Shown here: positions 25,131-34,422 of the stretch, one piece after another
Layout: every line of letters starts with the position of its first letter
Numbering within the stretch: the stretch's first letter is position 1
Assembly (NCBI GenBank): GCA_029262335.1
Contig: JAJCZQ010000050.1
Coordinates: 1-54,735, forward strand
Origin: Deltaproteobacteria bacterium
Lineage (GTDB): Bacteria > Desulfobacterota_D > UBA1144 > Nemesobacterales > JAJCZQ01
Length of the DNA: 54,735 bases
Direction: 5' to 3'
Made by a program: the position numbers and the translations under genes
Notes under the pieces: generated by a model
What the model was told of the DNA's origin: nothing
Seen by the model: only the letters and a program-made list of their open reading frames with translations
Database searches by the model: none

Positions 25131-27070
25131 TATAAACCATCCTTTTTTATGTTCTGCGAATATTCATGGACCATGTCCACAAGTGCCAGCACATTATCAA
25201 CCGGTGTGGGCGGCAGGACACCATGCCCAAGATTAAATATATGTCCTGGAATTCCTGCTGTTTTATCAAGTATTTTCTTTGCTTCATTTTTAACATAAGA
25301 CTGCGTTGATAAAAGGCAAAGCGGATCAAGATTACCCTGAATAGCAGTTTCATAGCCTATACCCTGCCATGCTTCCTCTATATCAACTCTCCAGTCAACC
25401 CCGATTACATCACAGCCGGTATCGGTCATCTGCCCGAGAAGGGTTGCTGTATCAGTTCCAAATAAAATTACCGGCACATCCCCTTCTATCATGGAGACCA
25501 GTTTTTTCATATGCGGCAGGACGTATTCGGAAAAATCATCCGGGGAAAGGCATCCTACCCAGCTGTCAAATATCTGCACGGCATCAGCTCCCGCTTTTAT
25601 CTGGTGGTTAAGGTAACTTGCAGTTGCATTTGTAAGTTTCATCATAAGGGAATTCCAAAGCCCCGGGTCCTTGTACATAAGGGTTTTTGTATGAATATAA
25701 TTTTTTGAACCCCCGCCTTCAATTGCATAGGAAGCAACTGTAAAAGGTGCGCCGGCAAAACCAATAAGTGCTTTGTCAGGTTTTAGCGAAGACCTTACAA
25801 GTTTTATTGCATCATACACATAATCCATGGATTCCGGTTCGAAATTAAGCAGGGAATCCACGGCTTTTGGGCTCCTGAGTACCCTTTGAATCTGTGGGCC
25901 GTCATTTTTGGAATACTCCAGGTCAACACCAAGAGACTGTAAAATCAAAAGAATGTCAGAAAATATTATTGCTGCATCAACGTTTAGTCTCTCAACAGCC
26001 ATCAGTGTAACATCTGCCGCAATCTCAGGTGTTTTGCACAGTTCGATAAAGGAAACTTTTGCTCTTGTTTCCCTGTATTCCCTTAGAAATCTTCCTGCCT
26101 GCCTCATAATCCATATGGGCGTGTAATCTGTTTTTTCCAGCCTGCATGCCTTTATAAACTGGGAAGTGGTTTTTTCCCTGTTTTCCCAGGACATATCTGT
26201 TCTTTTCCAGTTTACGGTTTTAATGCCGCTTTTTAGGGCTGTCCTTTTCCTGGAAAGAAGCTCTTCAGAAACCCGTGCAATTTCTCTTATCAGGTTTCCC
26301 ATCTTCGGGCTGTCAGGTTCATAATCAACTGAAATTTTAAAATTTCTGAGTGTTTCAGAAGTTGTGGGCCCGATAGAGCCAACAACTGTATTTCCAAAAG
26401 AGTTATAGAGCTCGGTTTTTAATCCTTCATTTGATGCTATATCAAACATATTCACAATTTGCTGAGAGCTTGTAAACAAAACCAGGTCTTCGCCGCCATT
26501 AGCAATGGAGGTTATCGCTTCTTTAAGGGGCTGAATGTCGTCAGGCAGTCCCCAGCGATAAATAGAAACAGTATTTACATTTGCGCCGCGTTTACTTAAT
26601 TCTTCTATAAATTCTTTATTGGAAACCCCGTATTCCTGGATATAAATACTTAGGCCTTTAATGTCGAAGGTATCATCAATTGTTGTGACAATATCTTTCC
26701 AGGTGTTTGGCTCTTTAATTGTGATATCAGGGACTAAATCAATTTCCTTAAGGGCAGAAACGGGTTTTGGACCCCTTGCTATTAACTTTGTATTTTTTAA
26801 GGATTCTTTGTACTTCTCTAAATCATTTTCTGTTTGAATGTGCTGGGTCAGCATCCTGGTGCCAACTCCGGTCATCAATATCAAAATATCCGTTTTGCCT
26901 GAAAAAAGGTCAGTTTTAAAATTGGTAATATTGACGGTATCGAGCGGAATTTCCTTCATCGAAGGCGCTACCCTGGGCGTGCCTCCGTGGTAGGTAATGA
27001 GTTTTTCAATCTCTTTGGAACGCCTGCTTTCAAATGAAGTTACTTTAAGCCCGTTAAATCCTTTTATCAT
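25130..27070 (-). CDS. hemDE: HemD-HemE fusion: uroporphyrinogen-III synthase / decarboxylase
   Basis: A 646-residue two-domain protein. Residues about 1-270 are a HemD-type synthase (MIKGFNGLKVTSFESRRSKE at the start, VLFTSSQQIVNMF, GSIGPTTSETL near the end). Residues about 300-646 are a full uroporphyrinogen decarboxylase (YTPIWIMRQAGRFLREYRE, AIIFSDIL, GFAGAPFTVASY, GTDTATLLGQM, FNLGHGVLPPTPVDN). It would make uroporphyrinogen III and pass it directly to decarboxylation to coproporphyrinogen III. No stop or frameshift separates the halves. It is the first gene of hemDE-hemH-hemG. No Shine-Dalgarno sequence is visible before the ATG. Confidence 0.93.
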   Translation of the reverse strand: MIKGFNGLKVTSFESRRSKEIEKLITYHGGTPRVAPSMKEIPLDTVNITNFKTDLFSGKTDILILMTGVGTRMLTQHIQTENDLEKYKESLKNTKLIARGPKPVSALKEIDLVPDITIKEPNTWKDIVTTIDDTFDIKGLSIYIQEYGVSNKEFIEELSKRGANVNTVSIYRWGLPDDIQPLKEAITSIANGGEDLVLFTSSQQIVNMFDIASNEGLKTELYNSFGNTVVGSIGPTTSETLRNFKISVDYEPDSPKMGNLIREIARVSEELLSRKRTALKSGIKTVNWKRTDMSWENREKTTSQFIKACRLEKTDYTPIWIMRQAGRFLREYRETRAKVSFIELCKTPEIAADVTLMAVERLNVDAAIIFSDILLILQSLGVDLEYSKNDGPQIQRVLRSPKAVDSLLNFEPESMDYVYDAIKLVRSSLKPDKALIGFAGAPFTVASYAIEGGGSKNYIHTKTLMYKDPGLWNSLMMKLTNATASYLNHQIKAGADAVQIFDSWVGCLSPDDFSEYVLPHMKKLVSMIEGDVPVILFGTDTATLLGQMTDTGCDVIGVDWRVDIEEAWQGIGYETAIQGNLDPLCLLSTQSYVKNEAKKILDKTAGIPGHIFNLGHGVLPPTPVDNVLALVDMVHEYSQNIKKDGL

Positions 27071-27211
27071 TGGATGTTTTTCACCATTTATCTAATTATA
27101 TTTATAAAATTACTATTTATATTCCCTTAAAGTTATCTGAGGTAATTGATTTTTCTATTCTACTCGGTACATTCAGGTATTTTACCTAATAAATAAAGGG
27201 AGTTTACCTAA

Positions 27212-28477
27212 ATGTCATTCTCAGTCGAATATAATAATGATGAACTTTACATGGAAAAAGTTGCAGTTAAAGAGATTGCTGACTCGGTAGGGACTCCATG
27301 TTATATCTACAGCCATTCAACAATTGAAAAAAACTTTAACTCTTATTTGAATTCACTTGCTGAAATAGACCCGCTTATATGTTATTCGACAAAGGCCAAT
27401 TCAAACCTCGCAATACTTAAACTTTACTCAAACCTCGGAGCAGGATTTGATATTGTATCCGGTGGTGAACTGAAAAGAGTACTGCTTGCCGGGGGCGACA
27501 CATCTAAAGTCGTATTCTCAGGCGTGGGAAAAACTGATTCTGAGATAGAGGCAGCAATTAATGCTGATATCTTATTTTTTAATATTGAATCTGTCGATGA
27601 ACTGCATGCAATAAACAGGGTTGCAATCAGCCTGAACAAAAAAGCGCCCATAGCAATCAGGGTTAACCCGGACATTGACCCAAAAACCCACCCCTATATC
27701 TCAACCGGCTTTAAAAAGAGCAAATTTGGCATTGAGATCGCAAGCTCTATCGATGTATACAGGGAAGCTTCAAAGATGGAAGGCATCAATATTATCGCCA
27801 TTGATGCGCATATTGGGTCCCAGATATTTGAGCTTTCATCATTTAATGACTCCCTGCAAAAGCTTACTGACCTTGCAGATGCGCTAATAAAAGAAAATAT
27901 TAATATCCGGTATATCGACATTGGCGGCGGCCTCGCAATTACCTACAGTAAAGATGAAACACCGCCATCGATGGAGGAGTACGCAGGTATTGTTATAAAA
28001 CATTTAAAAGGCAAGCCCTATAGACCCGTAATTGAACCGGGAAGGTCTCTTATCGGAAATGCCGGAATAATGATAACTAAAGTCCTTTATACCAAAGATG
28101 GAAGCGAAAAGAACTTTATCATTATAGATGCGGCAATGAATGACCTTATAAGGCCCGCCTTTTATAACTCGCATCATGAAATAATTCCTGTAAAACAAAA
28201 CGAAAATGAAACCAGGACCGTAGATATTGTAGGGCCTATATGCGAATCCGGTGATTTTCTTGCAACTGACAGGGAATTCCCCGTGGTAGCCAAAGGTGAC
28301 AACCTTGCAGTGCTTAGCGCAGGGGCATACGGATTTGTAATGTCATCAAACTACAATAGTAGGCCAAGGGCAGCAGAGGTTTTGGTAAAGGGTGACAGCA
28401 TTAACATTATAAAGGAAAGAGAAAAATTCGAGGATTTGATAAGTGGTGAAAAAATCCCTGATTTTCTTTCAAAATAA
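27212..28477 (+). CDS. lysA: diaminopimelate decarboxylase
   Basis: The last step of lysine synthesis, meso-diaminopimelate to L-lysine. The 421-residue PLP enzyme has PLP lysine Lys61 in CYSTKANSN. The substrate and PLP loops are GAGFDIVSGGE, HIGSQIF, IDIGGGL and EPGRS. The second active-site motif is GPICESGDFLA with its cysteine, and the end has SAGAYGFVMSSNYNSRPR. Length and order match the fold III decarboxylases. GGGAG about 11 bp before the ATG. It is divergent from the heme operon and 50 bp upstream of the exbB gene. Confidence 0.96.
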   Translation: MSFSVEYNNDELYMEKVAVKEIADSVGTPCYIYSHSTIEKNFNSYLNSLAEIDPLICYSTKANSNLAILKLYSNLGAGFDIVSGGELKRVLLAGGDTSKVVFSGVGKTDSEIEAAINADILFFNIESVDELHAINRVAISLNKKAPIAIRVNPDIDPKTHPYISTGFKKSKFGIEIASSIDVYREASKMEGINIIAIDAHIGSQIFELSSFNDSLQKLTDLADALIKENINIRYIDIGGGLAITYSKDETPPSMEEYAGIVIKHLKGKPYRPVIEPGRSLIGNAGIMITKVLYTKDGSEKNFIIIDAAMNDLIRPAFYNSHHEIIPVKQNENETRTVDIVGPICESGDFLATDREFPVVAKGDNLAVLSAGAYGFVMSSNYNSRPRAAEVLVKGDSINIIKEREKFEDLISGEKIPDFLSK

Positions 28478-28527
28478 ATAATACTTGCACAATCAGAAGT
28501 TCAATATATGTTTAACAATTAATAATT

Positions 28528-29160
28528 ATGGATTTTACAGAATCAATTGCACAGATAGTTCAGAAAACCGGAATATTTATTTACCCCCTTCTTCTTTGCT
28601 CCATTTTTGGCCTTGCAGTGTTTCTTCAAAAGATCTGGCAGCTAAGAACAAGTAATACAATTCCAGAAAAATTTCTTGACCTTCTTTACAACTTCCTTGA
28701 TCATGGGGAATTAAAAGAAGCAGCCTTACTTTGCCATGAAAACAACTCTTCTATTTCAAGGATTGCGGCCGCGGCAATTGATGCCAGGACAGCTGACAAA
28801 GAACTTCTAAATGAAAAAGTAGAGCAGGCCGGGCAGAATGAGGCCATTGACCTCGCAAGGTACATCGAGGGGCTCGGTTCGGTAAGTACAATAAGCACTC
28901 TGCTTGGGCTTCTTGGAACAATCGCCGGTATGATCAAAATATTCAGCGTTATATCCAGCGAAGATGTTATTAATCCGCCTGCACTTGCAGGAGGTATTTC
29001 CGAGGCACTTTACACTACTGCAATAGGCCTCTTCATAGCAATACCCGCATTTATAGGATACAAATACATTTCAGGTAAATATGAAGAGCTTGTCTCCATG
29101 CTCGAGCAGGAATCAAAGAAAATTACCGAATATATAAACAACAAAACCGGCCCGGTTTAA
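28528..29160 (+). CDS. MotA/TolQ/ExbB proton channel family protein
   Basis: A 210-residue inner-membrane protein with three TM segments (about 15-37, 120-145, 163-188). The TolQ/ExbB-type cytoplasmic region lies between TM1 and TM2. Family residues are seen in STISTLLGLLGTIAGMIKIF and the end GGISEALYTTAIGLFIAIPAFI. With the ExbD/TolR partner 8 bp downstream it should form a proton-driven motor in the inner membrane, either for Tol-Pal envelope function or TonB uptake. Without tolA, tolB, tonB or pal adjacent, the system type is open; the OmpA-like lipoprotein elsewhere could fit Tol-Pal. Confidence 0.9.
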   Translation: MDFTESIAQIVQKTGIFIYPLLLCSIFGLAVFLQKIWQLRTSNTIPEKFLDLLYNFLDHGELKEAALLCHENNSSISRIAAAAIDARTADKELLNEKVEQAGQNEAIDLARYIEGLGSVSTISTLLGLLGTIAGMIKIFSVISSEDVINPPALAGGISEALYTTAIGLFIAIPAFIGYKYISGKYEELVSMLEQESKKITEYINNKTGPV

Positions 29161-29168
29161 TTGATCCA

Positions 29169-29600
29169 ATGAAATTTAAAAGGCAAGCCTCAAGGAAACT
29201 AAATGCAATAACCACACTTGACCTTACCCCCATGGTTGATGTTGTATTTAATCTGCTGATATTTTTTGCTCTTTCCCTTAATTTTGTTGCAAGCTCGGGC
29301 GGCATAAATGTAAATCTCCCCGAAGCTTCATCGGCAAAACCGATCAAGACAGAAAACATTACAATCAACCTCACAAAGGGCGGCAAACTTTACTACAATA
29401 AAGAAGTCGCAACAAAAGAAGAAATTAAAAAAAATCTAAAAGAAGTTACCGACAAGAGTTCACTCATTATTATCAGGGCTGACAACGAGGTCGAACACGG
29501 AAAAGTTGTAGAAGCTATGGATCTTGCAAAAGTGGAAGGTTTTACCAAACTTGCAATTGCAGTGGACCAGGCCCCTCAAAGTCAGGACCAGTCCGAATAA
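29169..29600 (+). CDS. ExbD/TolR biopolymer transport protein
   Basis: A 143-residue protein with one TM segment (about 18-40). The hallmark LDLTPMVDVVFNLLIFF carries the protonatable Asp in the membrane. The periplasmic part (about 60-143) has the ExbD fold pattern (ITINLTKGGKLYYN, LIIIRADNEVEHGKVVEAMDLAK). It pairs with the ExbB-type protein upstream. The short segment NLPEASSAKP joins the TM and periplasmic domains. The following gene starts 24 bp later with a TTG. Confidence 0.92.
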   Translation: MKFKRQASRKLNAITTLDLTPMVDVVFNLLIFFALSLNFVASSGGINVNLPEASSAKPIKTENITINLTKGGKLYYNKEVATKEEIKKNLKEVTDKSSLIIIRADNEVEHGKVVEAMDLAKVEGFTKLAIAVDQAPQSQDQSE

Positions 29601-29624
29601 AATATTTTTCAGTCCGGAACTTGA

Positions 29625-30497
29625 TTGCAATTCATTAAAAACCTAAACTATATAATTACAAACTTCTTTACCGTTTGGATTATTGTATTTGCACTATTTG
29701 CATTTTATTATCCGGATTACTTTTCCGGACTTACCGGTCTAATAGTCCCCACTCTTGGAATAATAATGTTCGGCATGGGAATGACTCTTACTGTCGACGA
29801 TTTCAGGAGAGTACTTACCAGGCCAAAAGACATCTACATAGGTGTTCTGCTTCAGTACCTTCTTATGCCTCTTGGAGCATTTATTCTTGTAAAGGTATTT
29901 AATCTCAACCAGTTTCTTGCTGCGGGGATTATACTCCTTGGCTCATGTCCCGGTGGTACTGCTTCAAATGTAATTACATATCTTGCCCGCGGCGATCTTG
30001 CACTATCTGTAACGTTGACTTCAGTCTCTACACTACTCTCTCCTGTTTTTATCCCGGTGTTAATGTACTTTTATGCAAGTCAGTGGATAGATGTGCCCGT
30101 ACTTAAACTCCTTATTTCTTCATTTCAGATAGTCATTATTCCGGTTATTCTTGGACTTACGGTAAGGGCAATTCTGAAGGAAAAGGCAGTAGCATTTAAC
30201 GAGATATTACCATCGGTCTCTACTGTATCTATCATATTCATCGTGGGAGTAATAGTTGCTGCTAACTCAGAATCTATATCTTCTACTGGCCCCAAAATAT
30301 TATTAATTGTAATTTTACATAACCTGTTTGGACTCATAGCAGGATTTTATATAGCTAAACTTTCAGGAATGGATAATAAAAAAGCAAAAACTATATCAAT
30401 AGAAGTAGGCATGCAGAACTCAGGGCTTGCAGTTGCCCTTGCCAATCTTCATTTTAGTACTCTTGCCGCACTCCCCGCTGCAGTATCCAGCGTCTGA
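29625..30497 (+). CDS. bile acid:sodium symporter family protein, cut by in-frame UGA
   Basis: A BASS/SBF-family Na+-coupled carrier for organic anions. It has about nine TM segments, with family motifs FGMGMTLTVDDF, LLGSCPGGTASNVITYLARGD and the late IEVGMQNSGLAVALA. The start is TTG at 29625. The frame stops at TGA (30495-30497) after AAVSSV. In homologues the next residues are WHNISGS. The same frame continues HNISGSVLAWWWRRNPGE to TAA at 30554. So a Trp codon TGG appears to have become TGA, removing the last 19 residues. The protein may be shortened but still active, or be a young pseudogene. A sequencing error is also possible. Confidence 0.85.
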   Translation: MQFIKNLNYIITNFFTVWIIVFALFAFYYPDYFSGLTGLIVPTLGIIMFGMGMTLTVDDFRRVLTRPKDIYIGVLLQYLLMPLGAFILVKVFNLNQFLAAGIILLGSCPGGTASNVITYLARGDLALSVTLTSVSTLLSPVFIPVLMYFYASQWIDVPVLKLLISSFQIVIIPVILGLTVRAILKEKAVAFNEILPSVSTVSIIFIVGVIVAANSESISSTGPKILLIVILHNLFGLIAGFYIAKLSGMDNKKAKTISIEVGMQNSGLAVALANLHFSTLAALPAAVSSV

Positions 30498-30554
30498 CAT
30501 AATATCTCAGGGTCGGTACTTGCCTGGTGGTGGAGAAGAAATCCCGGTGAATAA
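30495..30554 (+). pseudogene. C-terminal remnant of the BASS transporter beyond UGA
   Basis: In frame with the upstream gene, TGA at 30495 is followed by codons for HNISGSVLAWWWRRNPGE and TAA at 30552-30554. The tail matches the conserved C-terminus of this family (VWHN.SGS...W). The next gene's GTG start at 30547 overlaps this TAA, showing that the original frame ended here. Confidence 0.7.
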
Positions 30555-31467
30555 ACAGTCCAGCAAATTGCCGATCACGGGGTACCTGTTTTTAATTGGT
30601 ACTGCATTCTTTACGGCTTTGTCATATATATTTGGCAAATACCTAGATTTTGGAAAAAACTTTGAAAGATATCTTGAACCCGAAGTTGCTACTTTCTACT
30701 GGTTTTTTGGAGCATTTTTATTTGCACTCATAGTTACCCCCTTTATTCCTTCACAAAGAAAGGAACTAAGAAACCTTCGTAAATACAAAAAAATATTTAT
30801 TTACAGCGGTATTCTGACCTCAATCGGGGCGGCCCTGTGGGTATCTTCCGTTTGGACCATTGGCCCCGTGCTGACCTCATTTATGATGAAAGCCCAGACC
30901 CTTTTTTCCCTCCTGCTGGGATTTGTATTTTTGGGTGAAAGATTAAAAAAAGGTGAAGGTATCGGCATAGCATTGACCGTTGTTGGTGTGATAATAGTTG
31001 CTTATCAAAAAGAGAACTATCTGATTATTGGCACAATAACCGCACTTGCCGCAGCTTTTTTCTACTCATTTTTATCTTATATTGTAAAAAGAATTGCCAA
31101 CGATTTAAATATGCTTATGGTTGCCACATTAAGGACCCTGGGTGTCTCAATTGTACTTTTTATTTACCTTTTTATTACCGGAACCTTTAGCTATCCGACA
31201 CTTAAAGATGCCATCTATATGTCACTTGGCGGAATAACAGGTGCATATATTGCAAAGGCATGCCAGTTTCATTCAATAAAACTTCTTGATGTCTCAAGGA
31301 CTACAGCTGTAATGCCACTTGAGTCATTGTTTGTTGTCATACTTTCCTATCTTATATTCGGCAGCATCCCGTCTTTGCTAAAACTTGCAGGCGGCGCACT
31401 GATAATAATTGGTGTAATTTTTCTGGTTATATTCAGGGATGAGAAAAAAGTTGCTGACGGCAAGTAG
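30547..31467 (+). CDS. EamA-family (DMT) transporter
   Basis: About 306 residues with ten TM segments in two EamA repeats (about 12-140 and 155-300), an inner-membrane drug/metabolite-type exporter. GTG at 30547 is preferred because the hydrophobic family region begins soon after (SSKLPITGYLFLIGTAFF) and GGAG lies about 11 bp upstream. An ATG at 30427 would add 40 residues read out of frame through the BASS gene. Motifs include MKAQTLFSLLLGFVFLGERL and the matching VMPLESLFVVILSYLIFG. The substrate is unknown. Its stop is directly next to the stop of the convergent ddl gene. Confidence 0.88.
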   Translation: MNKQSSKLPITGYLFLIGTAFFTALSYIFGKYLDFGKNFERYLEPEVATFYWFFGAFLFALIVTPFIPSQRKELRNLRKYKKIFIYSGILTSIGAALWVSSVWTIGPVLTSFMMKAQTLFSLLLGFVFLGERLKKGEGIGIALTVVGVIIVAYQKENYLIIGTITALAAAFFYSFLSYIVKRIANDLNMLMVATLRTLGVSIVLFIYLFITGTFSYPTLKDAIYMSLGGITGAYIAKACQFHSIKLLDVSRTTAVMPLESLFVVILSYLIFGSIPSLLKLAGGALIIIGVIFLVIFRDEKKVADGK

Positions 31468-32577
31468 TTATATGCTTTCCTTATAGTCGGTCTCGAGAAG
31501 TTTTCTGTCATCAAACCTTTTAACAGCAAGGCCTATTAACCTGTTTATAAGCTCACTGTAGCTTATTCCCGTAACTTCCCAAAGCTTTGGATACATACTG
31601 ATACTGGTAAAACCGGGGATTGTATTTATTTCACTTATAAATATTTTTTTGGTTTCATCATCTATAAGAAAATCCACCCTGCCAAGGCCGGAACAATCAA
31701 GAGACTTAAAAGTATCAACTGCGAGTTGTTGGAGTTTTTTTGTTATTTCTTCAGAAAGTTTTGCCGGTATCTCAAGTGAAGTCGAGTCATCGCCATACTT
31801 TGCAATGTAGTCATAAAACTCTCTTTCGGGGGTCACTTCTCCGGGCAGTGAAGCTGCCGGGTCCTCATTCCCAAGAACACTGACCTCAATTTCCCTGCTG
31901 TTATTTACCGCTTTTTCCACAAGTACACGGTTGGAATATTGAAAGGAATCTGCTACAGCAGTAGGTAAACCTTCAATATTCTTTACCTTGGAAATGCCAA
32001 TACTTGAACCCAGGTCAGCAGATTTAACAAAACAGTCAAATCCAATTTGTTCTGTAATAATCCGGGTAATTTCTTTACTGTTCTTATCCCAGTCGTTCTT
32101 ATTAAAATCTACAAAGTCAGTTACTGGCAGCCCGTGATTTCTAAGGACACATTTCATGGCAATTTTGTCCATACCAATTGCAGAACCAAGTACTGAAGCA
32201 CCAACAAATGGAAGGCCCATTAGTTCAAAAAGTCCCTGTATTGTTCCGTCTTCTCCGTAAGTGCCGTGAAGAACGGGAAACGCAACATCAACTTCTATTA
32301 CGTTAACCACACTGTTATCACTTAATTCATAAATTTGGGGCTTTTGGTCAAAACCAAGGGAAGGTATGTAACAGTTTCCATTGGAAAAATTTATTTCTTC
32401 ATTAATAAATTTTTCCAGGTCAATCTTTAGCCATTTTCCGGATTTACTGATAAATACAGGAAGAATATCATATATCCCTGTATCAATGTTTTTTATTATT
32501 GATCTTGCTGATATTAACGATATCTCATGTTCGACAGAACAGCCTCCGAACATTACCGCAACTGTTTTTTTTGCCAA
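31468..32577 (-). CDS. ddl: D-alanine-D-alanine ligase
   Basis: Makes D-Ala-D-Ala for peptidoglycan, using ATP. The 369-residue ATP-grasp enzyme has MFGGCSVEHEISLISA, VLHGTYGEDGTIQGLFEL, the D-Ala site DLGSSIGISKV, GEVTPEREFYDY and the C-terminal SGLGRVDFLIDDE then ISEINTIPGFT. The start is TTG at 32577; later ATGs would lose the first beta strand. It is convergent with the EamA gene with no intergenic bases. The region 32578-32808 upstream is AT-rich and shared with the promoter area of the divergent lytic transglycosylase gene. Confidence 0.96.
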   Translation of the reverse strand: MAKKTVAVMFGGCSVEHEISLISARSIIKNIDTGIYDILPVFISKSGKWLKIDLEKFINEEINFSNGNCYIPSLGFDQKPQIYELSDNSVVNVIEVDVAFPVLHGTYGEDGTIQGLFELMGLPFVGASVLGSAIGMDKIAMKCVLRNHGLPVTDFVDFNKNDWDKNSKEITRIITEQIGFDCFVKSADLGSSIGISKVKNIEGLPTAVADSFQYSNRVLVEKAVNNSREIEVSVLGNEDPAASLPGEVTPEREFYDYIAKYGDDSTSLEIPAKLSEEITKKLQQLAVDTFKSLDCSGLGRVDFLIDDETKKIFISEINTIPGFTSISMYPKLWEVTGISYSELINRLIGLAVKRFDDRKLLETDYKESI

Positions 32578-32759
32578 TATTTTATCCTAAAAGTAGATTC
32601 ATGATTAAACCAAATGACCTATAATTGTCAAGAACCCAACATTTATTTTTGCCAAGACTGTTGAATTTGGGTAGAATCAGTTTCATCGGATAATCAATCA
32701 GCACGTTTGTAGATTTATCTTTATCCAACATCTTCTAATAGTAATTTTCTCTATTTTTT

Positions 32760-32787
32760 TTGCTGATTACCCGGTTTAAAATAATAA
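32760..32787 (+). promoter_or_regulatory. weak promoter candidate for the lytic transglycosylase gene
   Basis: TTGCTG (32760-32765) and TAATAA (32782-32787) are 16 bp apart, upstream of the ATG at 32809. The match is modest and the region is AT-rich, so chance is not excluded. Confidence 0.3.
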
Positions 32788-32808
32788 TTTTTGAGAACTA
32801 TTATATAA

Positions 32809-34395
32809 ATGAAAAAAATTTATATAAATATAACATTTATAATATTTTCATTCATCATTGTAAGCTGTGCGCCTAAACCTGCGCCGGTTACTACCTGGCA
32901 TAAAGTAATAAACTTTGATGTAAATACACCAAACGACGATTACCTGATCAACAATGGTATGCCATCAGGATTTTTCCTTATCACACCATATTCCAATGCT
33001 ATAAGGGAAAACTCTTATTACTACGAAACTTACTATACGGTAATTGATGAAGCATTTAAAAACTCCATACCTATTACCTATAACGAAAGAATTGAATACT
33101 ACATAGAATTTTTCCGGACAAACTACCATAATAATTTTATAAAGTGGATGGAAAGATCGGAAATCTATATGCCCGAGCTTAAGAGGTTACTCACAGAACG
33201 GGGAATGCCTACTGACCTTGCATACCTTCCTCTAATTGAAAGCGGCTACAACCCCAACGCAGTATCACATGCAAATGCGGTTGGAATGTGGCAGTTTATC
33301 AGCTCGACCGGGAAAATCTACGGATTAGAAATAAACAACTGGAAGGATGAGCGAAGGAATGTGGAAAAAGCCACCCTTGCAGCTTCCGGTTATCTGGGGG
33401 ACCTGTATGAAGAATTTGGTTCCTGGGAACTGGCACTTGCAAGCTACAACTGCGGTGAAGTCAGAGTTAGAAGGACAATAAAACTGGCAGGCTCCAATGA
33501 TTATTGGGAAATATCCAGGTTACTGCCAAGAGAGACAAGAAACTACGTTCCAAAATATATGGCCGCTCTGATAATTGCCAAAAACCCGAGGCATTACGGA
33601 TTTACTGAAACTAAGTATGACGATTCTCCAAAATTTGTAAAAGTAGCTGTACCACCGGAAAAAAGCCTTAAAGATATTGCTTCACTTGCAGATTATGACC
33701 ATAAAAAACTAAAAAAACAAAATCCGGAACTTATAGGCGGTATAACACCGCCCGGCACTAATTACCAACTGCTGGTAGATCCAGGACACAAAGAAGCTTT
33801 TGAATCTAAGAAGGATGAGTTTGCCTCTTTAAAAAATGTAAAACCAAGTGCCACAACTTATAAAAGATACAAGGTAAGAAACGGAGATAATCTCTGGCTT
33901 ATTGCAAGAAAGTTTGGTGTGAGTGTTAACTCTATAAAGAGAAACAACAGACTAAAATCCAACATGATCAAACCTGGCCAGAGCCTGAAAATTAAAAAAA
34001 CTACTTCTTATGGAAGCTCTTCAGGCTCATATACCGCAACTAGTTCCAAATCAACGAGTGTTAAGAAGAAAACAACTTCAACAAAGACATCCTCCTCCAG
34101 GCAGGTTTACACTGTTAGAAAAGGAGAGACAATCGGAGAAATTGCCGAAAATTTTGGAATAGGACTATCGGTATTAAAAAGATACAACGGAATGAAATCT
34201 TCAAACATAAGGGCAGGCCAGAAACTTAAAATTCCTCCAGGGAGTAAAAAAACCATAAACTACAATATAAAAAACGGTGACACCCTTTCAGACATTGCAG
34301 ACAGGTACAGGGTTTCTGTAAATGAACTGCAGAAATGGAATAACCTCCGTACTACAAAACTCACTGCCGGCAACAAACTCAAAATCTACAGATAA
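32809..34395 (+). CDS. mltD: MltD-like membrane-bound lytic murein transglycosylase with three LysM domains
   Basis: A 528-residue lipoprotein (lipobox IVSC, Cys20) that cleaves peptidoglycan. The SLT domain (about 125-250) has the catalytic Glu144 in LIESGYNPNAVSHANAVGMW and the ALASYNCGEVRVRR segment. Three LysM modules follow at about 346-390, 431-475 and 484-527 (patterns YKVRNGDNLWLIARKF, YTVRKGETIGEIAENF, YNIKNGDTLSDIADRY) and bind glycan. A Ser/Thr/Lys-rich linker separates LysM 1 and 2. It is the first gene of a plus-strand run with the two Ogg2 genes and gatB. Confidence 0.94.
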   Translation: MKKIYINITFIIFSFIIVSCAPKPAPVTTWHKVINFDVNTPNDDYLINNGMPSGFFLITPYSNAIRENSYYYETYYTVIDEAFKNSIPITYNERIEYYIEFFRTNYHNNFIKWMERSEIYMPELKRLLTERGMPTDLAYLPLIESGYNPNAVSHANAVGMWQFISSTGKIYGLEINNWKDERRNVEKATLAASGYLGDLYEEFGSWELALASYNCGEVRVRRTIKLAGSNDYWEISRLLPRETRNYVPKYMAALIIAKNPRHYGFTETKYDDSPKFVKVAVPPEKSLKDIASLADYDHKKLKKQNPELIGGITPPGTNYQLLVDPGHKEAFESKKDEFASLKNVKPSATTYKRYKVRNGDNLWLIARKFGVSVNSIKRNNRLKSNMIKPGQSLKIKKTTSYGSSSGSYTATSSKSTSVKKKTTSTKTSSSRQVYTVRKGETIGEIAENFGIGLSVLKRYNGMKSSNIRAGQKLKIPPGSKKTINYNIKNGDTLSDIADRYRVSVNELQKWNNLRTTKLTAGNKLKIYR

Positions 34396-34422
34396 TTTTT
34401 CCCTTCATTAAAGTATTTTCAT

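Noticed and set aside
30495-30497. Genome-wide UGA-to-Trp recoding
   Set aside because: UGA serves as the normal stop of other intact genes here, for example the histidine kinase at 7254.
30427-30546. Earlier ATG for the EamA gene
   Set aside because: It would read 40 residues out of frame through the BASS gene; the GTG at 30547 has GGAG upstream and begins the TM region.
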